Counted from the stretch's first letter, positions 11,837 to 25,363 are shown. The stretch: 64,000 nt of DNA from Syngnathus acus (GCF_901709675.1 NC_051099.1:434001-498000), one strand, 5' to 3'. The notes: generated by a model not told the origin, from the sequence alone. A program made the numbers and translations.

Positions 11837-14392
11837 ATGTTCTCATACAGTAAGTGTCACAATGGTGCCGGTCAAAGGTTGCGTCTTTTTGTGTGTGTGC
11901 GCGGCAGTAATCTTAAAGTAAACACCACCATACAGGCCACGACAAAGCTGCTGTCATTGCAGCTAGTATATGAATCCATCCGCCTGTTGCAGGGGGAAGT
12001 TGAAGCCTATGTAAAGCTGGAGGAAGAGCCCGCCTGCTTTAAGAACGTCACGTTGTCTAGGTCAGACAGAGGTGGGTGAGGAAAGGACTCTGAGGACAAT
12101 GACTTGGGAACCCCAAAAAAAATCCCAAAGTAACAAGGCAGATTTGGTAAGGGGTACAATGGACAGACATTTACTGTCGAGATGAATCCTTTGCGTAAGA
12201 AGAAGAAATAGTGAAGGGAAGTGAAAAGGACGGTACCCTTGTACTTGGTTACTCCTCCCCAGCAATGTTGTAGGCTGCCAAGAAAATTGGGTCTCATCCA
12301 GTGCTCTAATTAAAATACTTAACGGCCTGAGTTGTGTTTGCTGTAGTAACCGCCGGCAAGTTGTTTTCCGCCAAGACGAATCTTTTGTTCTCGGCTCCCC
12401 TGAAAAATGTCAGCGGTGCAGATTGTGTAAAACGCCGCTTTGTGGGTGTGCAGGCTTTTGCAGGCACATTGTTAAGGGTGACTCAGCACACCTACGGATT
12501 CACAAGAAAAATGAATGACGTCACGGATGTCGTTGGCGGACGTCAAATGTCTTCCTGAAAAGATCGTTTTAAAAATGGTTTGTTATACACAAACCTTTCA
12601 AAACTCAAAGGAACATTCTGTGTTGAGGGCTTCCGATTGATTGTTGGTGCTTTGTGACCACGGTCTCCGTCCGGTCCATGGTCTTGGATTCGTGGTCCCT
12701 GATCCATAGTTGAGCGTGCGAGGGAGGTCTACGGTCGATCTTGTCCTCTTTTGTACCTTGATCCACCTTGAAAGAACAAGGCGATAGATAATACCACCAA
12801 TTGATGTTCAGCCGTACAGCTGCGGCCATCACGCTGGAAGTCCTCCACCATCGTCTGAGCCTGGAATGTTGCATTTGACGCAACAAGAGGAAGTCAAGTC
12901 ATTTTGCGTTTGTTCAGACACGTCGGACGGATGCGTCCAAATCATCATCCCGTCGTGGGTCAGTCACCCAACTTTTATTGCGTGCGCTGTTGTCAAATGG
13001 GACAGGACGTCAGATCAAAGACTCCATCAGGGAAGTCAAAGTCAGACTTATCCATCTGACACAACAGATTAGAAAGCAATGACCGTCGGCATCGGTTTCA
13101 CCAGTCACCCACCGTGAAATTGGCTGGACAGGTCAATGGTGATCAGACATCTCACCCCATTAGGTTTGAAGCAGCCACATTTTTTGATTGCCGACTTGGA
13201 TTTTGCCGTCCGTTGGATGTAAACGGCGTTAGCTTGTTTATAATTCACGCCGGCTAATTCGTCACACGACAGCGAGCGAGCGAGCGAGCGAGGGAGCGGG
13301 ACGTAACGGGCCTGCCGGCGCGACGGCAAGTAGAATGTGTCGCTAGCCTGGGAGCGAGCGCGTGTGCCAAGACGGCAACGAGATGCGCGCATATCTATCA
13401 TATCGTGTTCCGCTGGATGCGGCATCGGTTTACTATTGTTAACACACACGCCAAGTGTAAGGCGACACACAAGCTGATGCTGGTCGATCACACCGTGCAT
13501 TGGGAATCTCCCTGGGAATGTTGTCAACTCCTATTTCATGCCAGTCTCTTTTTCGGATGGGCCCCACAAATTCTGCCTAGCAACAAGACATTGCTGACTT
13601 TTTGTTCTTGAACAAACTACGATATGAGAAAAATTGCATCTGTAGGAAATGTTCCGAGGATACGAACGTTACGATGTTTATGTTTTCCCCGTTTGACACG
13701 GAAACAATGAATCATGACCGTCCCCCATGGTGACATGATAGGGCAAGAGATTTCCATCTTTGGAGGAACGTTTGGCCGACCTGTTGCCGAGTTCCCGTGT
13801 TTTCAAGGTGGCGTCATCTCAGAAGGGATTCCAGGGACTTCCTTGCGCCCAAATATGGTCACGGCTGGTGATGGTGAAATATATGTAGCTTCTTGGCTTG
13901 CTTGCTGTCATGTCACACACAACCAATTGTGCATTTTTCACCTTGACTTCCTTCACCATAATTGACATAATGAGCAGGAATTTGTCTTTCCATTTGACAA
14001 TTGTTTCTTCCATCATAATCTGCGTGTTGTGCAATGTACCGGCGACATATACAGCCCTGACGTCGACTCATAAAGTCTATTCGTTTTCCTACTGATAAGA
14101 CAATTCTGCCTCCTCTAATGTTAATGATTTCTTAAAAAGTTCCACTCTTGCAAATGTCGCACAAGTCAGTAGACTGTAACTGCCTGCTACTTTGAGCAAT
14201 TGACCAATCATTTGATTTTGTTCTTTTAAATTTGCAAGAATCAATTATTCATTTGAATGAGTCATTCTTTTGGGCGCTGGGGACTTGACAGAAAGCCATG
14301 AACAGCGGCTATAAAATCATAACGACTGCGTCATCACATCTGAGTTGCTACAAGAATTTGGAGTCATTTTTTGGGTGACAGGAAGTAGGAAG

Positions 14393-14485
14393 GGGCAGTA
14401 CAGAAGAATGACGTTGCCGCAAATCTAATATCTCTGAAGTAAGTAGGAAGGGGCGGTACAGAAGAATGACTAATATCTCTGAAGT
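14393..14485. repeat. Recent tandem duplication of ~46 bp
   Basis: AAGTAGGAAGGGGC(A/G)GTACA, GAAGAATGAC and TAATATCTCTGAAGT occur twice head to tail (14393-14440, 14441-14485). The first copy has a 13-base insertion. Confidence 0.85.
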
Positions 14486-16044
14486 CGGATGATGTTCCAC
14501 CGTCAGTTGAATATCAATACATAACATTTGGATTTGAGATATAGGCAGTCTTATGTATATAGCTATACAGCGTATATAGCTAGTCTATCTAGCTTGCTAG
14601 CTATGTACGTAGCTAGTTAGCTAGCTAACGATATACAAAACATGATTTATATGAAACAAATATGATTGATGCAAATGAATACAATTGATCATATACAGGT
14701 GTTGACCTGTCACTTCTTCACTGTTATCCTGGTTTATTTGGACCCTCTTGACATTTTTTCGTCTTGAACTTGACAAAGCGGCACCGAAGTGGATCAATGC
14801 CTCAGCCGTGGCCTTAAAGGAAGGCAAACAGGAGGCGTCATCCCTGAGAACAATCGCAAACTGTTCACCGTTTCCGCCCTGGGTCAATATGAGGCCGGGC
14901 AACCAATTGCGCCGCTTGTCTTCAACACACCCACTGACATGTTATTTAATACTGTGATTTACAACTAGGCAGTAGTATTTGTAACATAATAACGTTTTAG
15001 TAAGCTATTTTTCATTTCACACGTCTATGTGGATGACCTGACCACGGGCTTTATCCACGGATAGTAGCTCGGCTTCACGTTGGTAGCATAATATTTGGCT
15101 AATGCACAAACGACAGCGTGCCGTCATTTCAGCTTTCAGGTTGCCAACCGCGTAGCTTTATCCAAGGATTGGGCTGCCATTAGCATGTTGGCTAACGAGC
15201 TTCACCAACCTACTGTCATTGCGCCCGGTAGAATCGACCAAAACTATCTGGAAAATGAATAAATGTTTGCTCATTAACCAAACTGCTAACACAATGGTGT
15301 TGCCTGGTTGCTATTTGTGTCCCCAAACTCAATAAAGGGCGTTAGCCTGCCCATGTGTTTTGATGGATCCCCATTAAGAAAAGGTCGCCATTAGGGAGGG
15401 AGGAATCAGACTATTCCGGTTCTCATCTCATGGCTCTTTTGATGTTGGCGCTTCGATGGAGACAGAAGAAATGTCTATTTAGTCCCTTTTTGCCTGGAAA
15501 TCTCGACACCGTTCAGACCTGTGGGAAAAGCTCAATTGGGCAATGCTAGTTTTTAGCCACAAATGTTAACTAGAACCCATCGTCTTGTTTCTTGCTGACG
15601 TAAATCGACTGAACTTCTTTTTTCATTCCAAACCATTGTGCAATTATGTCATTTGACAGCAATTAAATGAAAATGAAAAGGGCAAAGGGAACCTCCCAGT
15701 GTTATTACTGTTAATGACTTCAAGAGCAGTGTCGATTTTTTTCCATGTGATCTTTACATGCCAAGCAGAGTGGGAACGAGAAAGTCAACGTTCCTTATTA
15801 TTATTATTCAATGTATAACTTGTACTATTGTCAAAAAGCTACTCTCTATTTCTTTTCACTCATTTATTCTGCATTGAACACCGTTCTTTTGTTTGTAGTC
15901 AACCAACATAAGCAATATACACATACAAGTAATGTGCTGTTTCTTTCACTGTGCAGACTCAACGAATGAGAAAAGTGAAAATATGATTTATTCGTGTTGA
16001 TGACATGAGGCTTGCGCCTCGCTTCCTGCTCACGCTCAGGTGTT

Positions 16045-16277
16045 GTGTCCCGCCCTCCTCGCAGGCGATTGGCCAGCTAGCCTCGTGCCCTCATCTGATT
16101 GGTAGTTGGAATCTCTACTTGAGCTCAGGTAAAAGATCACACAGGTAAGAAGAGCGCGGAAGACTTTGCTGGACTTACTGTGTCGCTTCTTTCAGCTGCT
16201 GCGGTAAATATACCCCCCCAAAAAAACAATACATGTGTTTCTAAAACAAGAATTTCACCTTAAGTGAACCTTTTGAA
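16045..16277 (+). promoter_or_regulatory. klf5l: klf5l proximal promoter and 5' UTR region
   Basis: Two inverted CCAAT boxes (ATTGG) at 16068-16072 and 16098-16102 are exactly 30 bp apart, about three helical turns, a common NF-Y arrangement. A CCCGCCC-type GC box lies just upstream near 16050. No TATA box is evident. The start codon is about 180 bp downstream, so transcription probably starts between 16120 and 16200. The transcription start is inferred, not seen. Confidence 0.5.
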
Positions 16278-16421
16278 ATGGCAGCGAGTGTAGGGCCGGT
16301 CATGAATACGCCGCAGGGGAGCGACGAGCGGGTGGTTTTCACGCAGCTAAAGCCGGTGAGGATGTCCGGAGCAGCGGACGGTGCCGAGGACTCATCCGTG
16401 TTTGAAGACGTTAAGCCCGGG
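16278..16421 (+). CDS. klf5l: klf5l coding exon 1 (start exon)
   Basis: Encodes 48 aa ending DVKPG. The donor is GGTGAG, with GT at 16422-16423. Without splicing the frame stops within a few codons, so this exon has no long open reading frame of its own and is recognised by its match to the KLF5 N-terminus (VFTQLKPV) and by exact phase 0 joining to exon 2. A (TG)n tract starts about 60 bp into the intron. Confidence 0.85.
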
Positions 16422-16479
16422 GTGAGAGTCTCCGCCGACCCGTCGATGTGAAGCGGAGCTCCTGCTCCTCGAGGGCTCA

Positions 16480-16544
<65 letters not shown>

Positions 16545-19500
16545 CGCTCTTGTCACATACGCGCGCTCACCTGCGCGGGTTAAAGTCCTGCTTGACGTCT
16601 TATAAAGAGAATCTCTACTATTACGTGTTGGGAATAGACAAAAAGCGAACGTTTAAAGAGAGCCGAACTCCCTCCCTCCCTCCCGCATGTATTCATTCTC
16701 ATGGAACATCGTGCGTTAGTCATGTGATGTCATGATTGGCGAGTTGAATTAGCCAGGCAGGAATGATGTGGAGATCCCGTCCGGCCGTCCGGCCGTCCGT
16801 CCGTCTGCACCGCGCGTGAAAGTTGCGCTTTGTTGGTGTCTAGTAGCTTGCTAATACTGCAGACAGGCAGGGGGAAGGAAGCTTCTGCTGCCAGCCAGGA
16901 CTCGCAGAAACCTTTTGACGGCCAATTGAAGACACTCATTGGCGGAAAAAGACCTTGATGCTTGTCACTAAAATGCAATTTGGCATCAAAAGACATGACA
17001 AATTGCTATAGATGATGACGACATTTCTTCTGAAAAGATGTCGTCAAATGTGTAGATGGTAACTGTGGTTAAAAGAAGTTGAATTGGCATCAAACAGGCA
17101 GAGATGCGAAGTCAGAGGTCACAACGCTGATTGTCATTAGACGTGACGAGGCAAATTGTAGGCATGAATTACGGTCAAATGAAGTTGATGGTCATTTCCA
17201 TAAAAAAGTGGATTCTAAGTGTTGTAAAAGACATTGACATTCATTGTTTTCAAAATGCGGCCATTGTGGTAGAAGACGTTGATTGTCACAAAAATACGTC
17301 AGCAAGAAGATGCCGAAGCAAATGGTTGTAAAAGATGCTTAGAGCTGCATAGCTTTGCTAAAAGACATCAGTCCTTATTATCATACATGTTTTGGACAAG
17401 AAAATCATACATTTGTGGTTTAATTGTTCTGTTCAAAATGTTCAAAAGTAGAATTTGCACAGCGGATCATTTTAAAAGCTCCTGTGGGTCATTCCATGAC
17501 CCACTTACCTCACGTTGCACACCACTTAAACTGTAAAGGCTAACTGTAAACTTGCGCTGGTCTTTTTTTTGTGCTATCTCCATTTGATCGTTTCCAGACC
17601 TTTTTTTTTTTTTTTTTGTCATTTCTTTTCCTTTTTTTTGTCGTTTGAAGTGAGCGTCTAGTCAGTGTCGTGACAGCAGTATGTGGTCCGACCTGTCTGA
17701 GCAGGGCCCGCATCTCCATAAGCCTCGAGGGAGGCACCGCCGTCAAAGGCCCACCGCCATGAGAAAGTCAAGTACGGGGGGGGAATGTGTGTGTGTGTGT
17801 GTGTGTGTGTGGAGGGGGGGGGGGGGGCATCATACAGGTTTACCTGTTATGTGCTTGCTTTTGCTTGGCCGCACGGTTCTTCTATTTGCGTCTCAGAGTG
17901 ATCTTTTTGACACGGGATTTTCAGCGTGCCTGCCTGGCTTTTTTGAATCTAGTCCCGTACATTTGTTTCGTGCAGTTTGTTTGTCTTTGACGTTGAAGTC
18001 AAACACGAGCTATTGCGTGACTACCTCAGAAAGGGCTCAGCGCCACATTGCAGTAGCCTAATGTTGCTTTGATGAAGATGTTCCTTCACGGCGGGAAAGT
18101 CTTTCGTGTCCTGCCAGCCATAACCGCAGAATGAGTAACCCATATGAAAGCACTCACGGGATTCTTTAGCCGTTCTATCAGCGGCCGTAAGACGACGGCG
18201 CCGGTTACACAGTAACCTGACGGTCACGCCTAATGATCCCCTGCAGATCAATATTCAGATACGGCGTAACTATGTTTGGAGGGGAAACATTTCTTTTGTC
18301 ATTGTGCCGCTCTTTCTTCTTCCTCGACAACATGCGAGGAGTATTTGCGTGTACGCAAAGCAGCGATGCAGAAATCCGTCACACTCTGGCATCCTTGAAA
18401 AGGATTGTGGCCATTGTTCTTGCTTAGTCTTTGGGTGATAAAAGATTGAGAGCATCAAGTGTGCGAGGGGAAAAAAATCCAAGCAATTCAGTTGATCTCG
18501 ATTTGTCGCTCAACAGTTTCAGGGTGAATCGTAGAATATTTCTAGTCGCCGATTAGCATCTTTAGCTAACTGAGGATAATGGCTCTCAAGTTTAGCGCAG
18601 TGTGGTTATGCTAACATTCTTTTATGTTTGAGTACTTTGCTAGGTTCAGGGCTGAAGCTAATGGCTAAGCGTCGAGCATCTCATATTATTAGCATGTTCG
18701 CCTAACGCATCTTGGAAGGTGGCTCAAGAGCTCATCCAATATTACCAAATCACACAATTCTGTGCTAGGGTACGAATCATTTAAAATCCAATTCAAATAT
18801 ATTCGTCCAAAGCTCACAAATGATCTTTTTTTTGATGGATGCTTTTCCCACTTTCATTTTGGATTTGAACGCCAATACTACAAGAAAGTGAAACTCACTT
18901 GTTTTTCCCAGCACGACTTATCGCTTGCTCCATCAGGAGGTCTTAAAAATAATAGCCAAGTCAATGTTTTCCATGTTAGCAAAGCAGTTTCCTGGTAGCT
19001 TGAGTCATGTTCATTTTGGAGTTCAATCGGAATGCGAGGAAGCGATGGAGAATAATAGTAATTCAAAACAAGCCTTGTTATCGCTCACTGCGTCATAAAA
19101 TATCAGCGCAGTCTCAAAGGTTTTGATGCTGACATAAAGTTGGGATCAGGCATTGAACAAGACCAGACAGGACATGGTTTTAATGAAAGAAATAGAAGGT
19201 GTTTTCCTCTGTTTGAATAGCTCTTAATCCATAGTCGCTGGCGTAAGAAGCAAAACATGAATCCTGTAACGCACATGCTAGACAAACAACAAATGAAAAA
19301 TCCTCTCCACACGGGTGTGTCGGTGGAAGCCAACGCACTCAGACAAGCCAAAAAACAAAGGCCGGAGGAAGGGAGGCATGCAAGCCATGTAGTGAAACGT
19401 AAACTCTGTCAAGTCAAAATAGACACAAAGAAGAAGGGCTGACAAATAAGAACAAAAGCCCCCCCAAAAAAAACCTTTGGAATGAAGATGAGCCATTTAC

Positions 19501-20753
19501 CAGGAAGCTAATCTGACCAAGACATCGGAAGAAACATTTTCTCACTCTCATGATGCTTGAAAAATGTCTGCTTACTCATCTCTTGCATCTGATATCTAGT
19601 CATAGTAGACATAACCTGCTGAGCTAACATCATTTGAAACAATTGACTGCCGACAAACAGATGGGAAAATGCTTTGCTGGTCGCGTTAGTGCTAACACAC
19701 AGATGATTAGCATTTTTAGCTAACGTTTATGGCATAACAATTCCAACGTAGATCGACCGGTTAATCGAGAGCTTTGCCTTTAGGCTCAGCTCCTTCTTCA
19801 CCACACCACACCACACCACACCACACCAGACCAGACCAGACCGGCACAAAGTCTGCATCGCAGCAGATGCTGCACAGTTAACAATGTTTTGGATAAACAA
19901 AGTACAGTACAAGCGCAAGAAATCCAAACCCTTCTCGCTCAGGTTTGAACAATGTCTCCAGGCATCAACAGTCAGTCGGTTGGTTAATAATTGGAGAAGG
20001 CGCTTGACTGATCCCGCTATGAATCCTGGCGTCCGATGATAACAAAACAGTAAGAGTCTCTTATCAGCTCCCTTTTTGACTTTATTGGACGAGAAGGGGA
20101 GTTTCCGTACTTCCGGCCCATCTAACAGTTGATCCTTAGCTCACCCGCCGCAACTTTGTTCAGATCAAAGCTTGGTGCTTTATAAGGCGGGAGGGAACCT
20201 GGCTGCGATGGTTCTCCATTCAAATCACTGACAGAGTGGGTGAGTGGGTGAGTGGGTGAGTGAGTGAGTGGTCATGATTTTGTAGCCTCAGGCTTCCACT
20301 TAGCCACCCGGTCCACGGATTTCTCCTTCTTATTGTCGGCGGCGACTTGTCCTTCCAGGTCCAGTTGGAGATGGACAAATACCTCCCGCAGATCACCAGC
20401 TCGCTCTTGAGTCCCGCCATCGACCTGAGCGACAAGAAGTACCGGCGGGAGAGCGCCTCGGTGGTGGACGAGTACTTCTCCGAGGACAAGCCCGGCGGCG
20501 CTCCCTACAGCTTCAACATCAACGTCATCCTCCCCAGCTCTTCTCACCTACGCACGGGTCTCTACCGCCACAACTGCAAGAGCCTGGCAACGACGCAGAT
20601 CAAGACAGAGCCCGGACTGGAGGTGCCCTGCTCCTCCGCCGGCACCCAGGCCCTGCCGGACTTCACTTCGGTGTTCAACGTGCCGCCCGTGGTCAACGGT
20701 GTTTTTATCAAGCCGGACCTGAACACCGGAGGCGTCACCCTTTCCGGCGGGTC

Positions 20754-20800
<47 letters not shown>

Positions 20801-23800
20801 GTTTGGACACGGAGCTTCACATAGGACCCCCGGCCCCCCAGCCGCAGGTTTACCACATGCCTGTCAACAGCACAGCAGACCTCACCATGACTCTGTCTCA
20901 CTCGGCACCCTCGGCGTCCGGTTGTCGGACCATGCTCAACCTGGGCAACGCCGGCGGCTACCTGTTGGCTGAGCACCAGCTGGGGGCCCACCACGCTTAT
21001 TACCAGACATCCACCCAGCAACACGCGGGCCCCCACAGCCTGCCACCCTCGCCCCCAAACTCGCAGCCGGGCAGCCCCGAGGCTCAGGCCGAGCTGCTGA
21101 GCTTGGCCAGCCAGCCGCCGCCTCCGTACCAACAGCATCTGGTGGCTGGGACAAAAGTCACGGGGTTGTCTCATCACGCCATGCTGATGACGCACGGCCA
21201 GGGTGTCCTCACGGGGCCCAAATACAACCGGCGGAACAACCCGGAGCTGGAGAAGAGGAGGATTCACTTCTGCGACTATCCAGGTCTTTAACCGCTTCCA
21301 AGCTAACCTTTGAAAGCGAGTTAGCGCACTCACTCTGTGTCGCTAATCCGGCTTTTTCATGGAAAATCGAACCTTGGCGGTTCATCAGCATTATTTTGAA
21401 GATTCTCTAGATAGCAAATTAGCGACTTTCCTTGCATCTCCATATCTAGTGAAGTACCCTTGAAACAACCTAAAGCGTTAACCAGCTATTAATGGAAAGT
21501 CATGGTACTCGATGACAGATTTAATTGACGCGATAAAACATTTTTCTGAAGACAATAGCTCGCCCGTTCACCTCCGCTAAGTACCTTTTTCCTCCTTGGC
21601 ACACATTTCAAGCACAATGTGTTCCTTTTACACGGCGTACCCTTTTGAAACAGGGTGAAACGCTTATATGCAAATTTCTCATCCGAGGTGCCAATTACTT
21701 TTGTTGTCGTTTCACCAAGATGCTCAACTTGTTTTTTTTTTTTCTTTTTCCACCATCAGCTTGACTCACATTATGATTTTTGTTGTTCCCATTTTGCAGG
21801 CTGCACAAAAGTTTACACAAAGAGCTCACATCTGAAGGCACACCAGAGGACGCACACGGGTAAGACTAAAAATGAATACATCCAAAATACAGCTAATAAG
21901 GCTGTAAGCAAGTGTGCTAATATCCTGGGGTAACAGCAAAAGAATTCACTTTTTCTCTCGCCTCGTTACATGTCCAAACCTGCCCGGCAAGAAAGAAAAA
22001 GCAGAAAGGGGGCGTGGATGGGAGGAAAGGGAAATGTGGAATAGCCAAGGCCAAAACCGGTTACTCCTGCTTTTTTAGACCTTTTCAGAAGAAGATTGAG
22101 GGGCATAGTTGTCGTCGCCATACGCATTCGAATGCAAGGCCGGTTTCGATATAGACCTTGTAAGGTGAAACCACCCTGGTTTCTTTTTTTTTCGTGTTAG
22201 TTTTTTTTTGTCAGATGGCGATACACTCAAAAGCGTGACATTGAAAGAGTGTAAATGTCATAAATAGATAACACAAACGGGTCCCGTGGGAAAGTTGGCG
22301 CCGTGAACAACAGCAGTGAGAAAGTTAAACACAAAAACGAAAACGTAGCCGGAGGTAACAACGCTAGCGATCTGAATCATGAGCTGTACCTACAAAGTAG
22401 TTACACAATCTAGCAAAGTAGTTCACATTTAGATCTTTAGCTATGTATTGAAAATCCATAGCTCGATAGAATAGCTGCTAGCTAGCTAGCTAGCTCAGCT
22501 AAAGGGCCCGAGTGTGGTCAGAGCGTCTCATTAGCAGGTTTCACTTGCAAAATTGAACTTGTTCCGTCTTGTTTTGTTCTGTTCGGTCGATGGCGGTGAC
22601 TCACGAGTCAAGTATGTGGAACGGCAAGGTCTTTACGGCTAAATGGAGCAAGAGAAGAAACTCGGAGGCTGTCGTCGATGTTTGTGCTGCGATATTTTCA
22701 TTGGCGCTTTCTATGGCGGTACAGTGCGGCATGTGGCCAAAGCGGCTGCCTCGCAGTTTCGAGGTTCTGTGTTCAAATCGGTGGTCATGCAGGACTTTTT
22801 GTATTTCGACCCCATTCCTTCAATGCCGTCCAAAAAACAGGCATGACTAAATCGGCCATATCCTTCAGGGTGTTACCCCGCTTCTCTTGCCAAAAAATCA
22901 AATGCCCAAAGATTGATTGGCAACAAGTCCAGGGTGTTACCCAGGATCAATGAAGACTTTTGCGAGTCTGGCCCAGAGTCCAGAGGATCTGAGTTGGAAA
23001 TCCCCGCTCGGGTCTTTAGCCCAAGCTGAGCAATGTACTTGTCTTGTTGTTTTCGTGAATGTGAACAACTGATTCGAACTCTTGATGGACTTTGTGGCAG
23101 TAATAAAGCAAGTCATTCACAAATGTGTTATCATATCAATTGGCCCGTCCCACATATGTGTACGGAGCCCCAACCTTGAGCGTGAACTTGTGTGTCCGGA
23201 CCCTCACCTATACCCCTCCACCCACGCTCAACCAGCCAGCCAGCCAGCCAGCCAGCCCTCTTTCCAAACACTAGGTGAGCTGATAAAGACTTTACGGGCG
23301 TCCTGGAACGCCTTTTAAGTGTTTACTCTTTGCCTCAGTAAAAGCATGTGCAGGGAGTTGTAAAATAATGACTATTGTGATACAAGACTTAGGAATGAAA
23401 GAGCCCGGATGGAGCGCAAAGTGGATGACATCATGGCGTTGCACTTTTTCAATCCTCCTATTGGAAGAGAAACGTCAAAGGACACAAAAAGCCTTTTGTG
23501 TGCACGAGCGAGTGATGGATGCACTTTTGCCGTGTTTTGTTTTGTGGTGTTTGACGGGACCATTTCGAAGGCGCTTCTATGCGCAGACATGCTACATTAG
23601 CGTGTTTCAGGTTTCTAATTTGCCAGCTGCACAAACAGTTGAGCACTCAATGCTTATTAATGACACTTTGGAGTGCTACTTCGACGTACACGGTGAAGTT
23701 GGATGATGAAAAAAGAATCAGGGCCATTCGCTTGGCATAGGCAAATTTGGGCCGGCCGCACAATTATTAAAAACTATCAGTGTGATTTGAATGTATTGGC

Positions 23801-25363
23801 TACAGCTTACTTAATGTGGCCTTTCTTTGATTGTGTTTTTTGGGACAAGTCACGCTAGTTTTTCATCTCTGGACATATAAATCATACACTAATGACCTCC
23901 TCAAAGACAGCTGACCTTTTCCCTCAGCTTGTTCTGAAAACGACACCAGCCGAGAGTGTTTATCCAGCTCGAGTCGGATTTCAGCTGCCAATTTACGGAG
24001 GATCGTAATCTATGTCAAGCGAGCGCGCACACACACACACACCTGCGGGGCTCTTTGACCATACAAACATTGTACTCTATTGTATCGTATAGTTCCAATA
24101 GGAGCCTGGAGAATTTTGGGGGGGGAAACGTTTGTAAATTGACGCTCGTGCCAGTTTATTGTGGTCACCTGCTGCCTGCCCTTTGGACTCGTCCCGTCGC
24201 CGTTAACGACTTGCCCGTGTCACGATTGATTGGTCAATAGTTGGGCGCTAATCTAATCGGTGTCGGTAATGAGCGCTTGATGACCCAAACGGCCAAAAAG
24301 ACTCGCCGATAGGAGGATTAGCTTCTCGGCCAAGGAAAACCCACAATAGATCGCACTTTGGAAAGTTAGCTAGTTTGCTAGCTTATTTTGCCACAAATAT
24401 GGATTGGTATGAATTGGATCAAATTTGATTTGGTGAAGCTGGCGAGTTTGCTGGTTGATATTTAGATATACTGGTTTGATTGATTTATTTATTTTTGAAT
24501 TAGCATGTTTGCTGGTAATGGTAGAAACTGACTAGATGTGTGGAGCGATTTTGTGGATTTCAAAGGTTTATCAAGTGTTTTGATAGTGTTCATATTCTAG
24601 GAAGTTGTTTCAGCTCATCTGCTGTTTATTGATGTCATTTTGTGAGGTTGCTCCTTTTTTTGGATCAACTGTGACATCCTGAAAAGTCAGCCTATTTGCT
24701 CACCGCTCCAAAGTAGAAAAGCTTGACTAACTGAATGAATATCTCATTTTCTTATCATCTTTTCGGTTGATATCTTTTCTCTCTTCCTGCTTTTTAATCT
24801 TTTGTGTTTCTTGTGGTATGTTTGCATAGGAGCCCATTCAACGTCTTTTCTTTTTTTCTGAACTCAGTCTTTGTTGATGATTAGCTGGCACATTTCAAAT
24901 GTCAAACGTTTGGGTGTGGTTCATGAAACGTCTGGTTGGATTGAGCTCATTATGTTTCACCTTTTCAAGTTTTTTCCCCCTATTATTAATAAGGGAACAA
25001 ACCTATTCATTTCCTGGTCTTCAAATGTTGAATTTGCCTGCTGGGTGTCATTTTTTGCCACTATTTTTCATACTCCCAGCCAAAACACCTTTACATTGAA
25101 CATTTATGCCATATATTTCGTTTGTTTTTGCTGCTTTTGTCTTTTTTTTGACTGAGCCGTACGGCGTCATGTTGTGGTTGTCAGGCGAGAAGCCGTACCG
25201 CTGCACGTGGGCCAACTGCGACTGGCGCTTCGCCCGTTCTGACGAGCTGACCCGACACTACCGCAAACACACGGGCGCCAAACCCTTCAAATGCGTGGCG
25301 TGCAGCCGCTGCTTCTCACGTTCGGACCACCTGGCCCTGCACATGAAGCGCCACCAGAATTGA
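16278..25363 (+). CDS. klf5l: Kruppel-like factor 5-like transcription factor (4 coding exons)
   Basis: Exons 16278-16421, 20359-21283, 21800-21859 and 25185-25363 join in frame (phases 0, 1, 1) to give 435 aa; human KLF5 has 457. All introns are GT-AG. The start ATG has purine at -3 and G at +4, and the first residues (VFTQLKPV) match KLF5 VFAQLKPV. Visible parts: [14 protein letters not shown] block near residue 74; SUMO consensus IKTEP at 129-133; polyglutamine 181-195; Ser/Pro block [13 protein letters not shown] at 277-289, the position of the FBW7 degron in KLF5; PPPPY at 301-305, equivalent to the WWP1-binding PY motif; three C2H2 fingers at 353-375, 383-405 and 413-433, ending MKRHQN as in KLF5. 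The family binds GC/CACCC boxes in the nucleus. It converges on klf8. KLF5 membership is secure; the klf5l (not klf5) assignment rests on the KLF8-type neighbour. Confidence 0.93.
16482..16537. repeat. (TG)n in klf5l intron 1
   Basis: About 28 TG units followed by alternating GC. Confidence 0.97.
17788..17827. repeat. (TG)n followed by a G run
   Basis: Twelve TG units, GGA, then about fifteen G. Confidence 0.9.
19801..19839. repeat. (CCACA)n/(CCAGA)n pentanucleotide
   Basis: Five CCACA units then three CCAGA units. Confidence 0.95.
20755..20799 (+). repeat. klf5l: Pure CAG tract encoding 15 glutamines in klf5l exon 2
   Basis: Fifteen consecutive CAG codons with no CAA interruption (residues 181-195), between the IKPD motif and the SLDTE segment. 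The equivalent region of human KLF5 has no such run, from my knowledge of that protein. A pure trinucleotide tract of this kind is expected to vary in length. Confidence 0.97.
21860..25184 (+). other. klf5l: klf5l intron 3
   Basis: A 3.3 kb intron separating zinc finger 1 from fingers 2 and 3, at the same phase 1 position (Gly of the TGEKP linker) as the matching intron in klf8. It contains GCTAGC-rich sequence near 22480, a weak tRNA-like segment near 22734-22779 and a (CAGC)n block near 23228-23258. No exon is evident. Confidence 0.8.

Larger units (their letters stand above)
16422..20358 (+). other. klf5l: klf5l intron 1
   Basis: A 3.9 kb intron with donor GTGAGA and acceptor CCTTCCAG. 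It contains the (TG)n tract at 16482-16537, a short (TG)n followed by a long G run at 17788-17827, a (CCACA)n/(CCAGA)n block at 19801-19839 and a (GTGA)n block just before the acceptor. I see no coding sequence or RNA gene in it. Confidence 0.8.

Noticed and set aside
20548-21333. 261-aa open frame antisense to klf5l exon 2
   Set aside because: It mirrors a GC-rich coding exon and contains a poly-Leu run from the CAG tract. No independent evidence of a gene.
22734-22779. tRNA-like segment (TGGCCAAAGCGG ... GTTCAAATC)
   Set aside because: Box A- and box B-like elements are present, but I could not fold a full cloverleaf with acceptor stem. At best it is a decayed tRNA-derived repeat.
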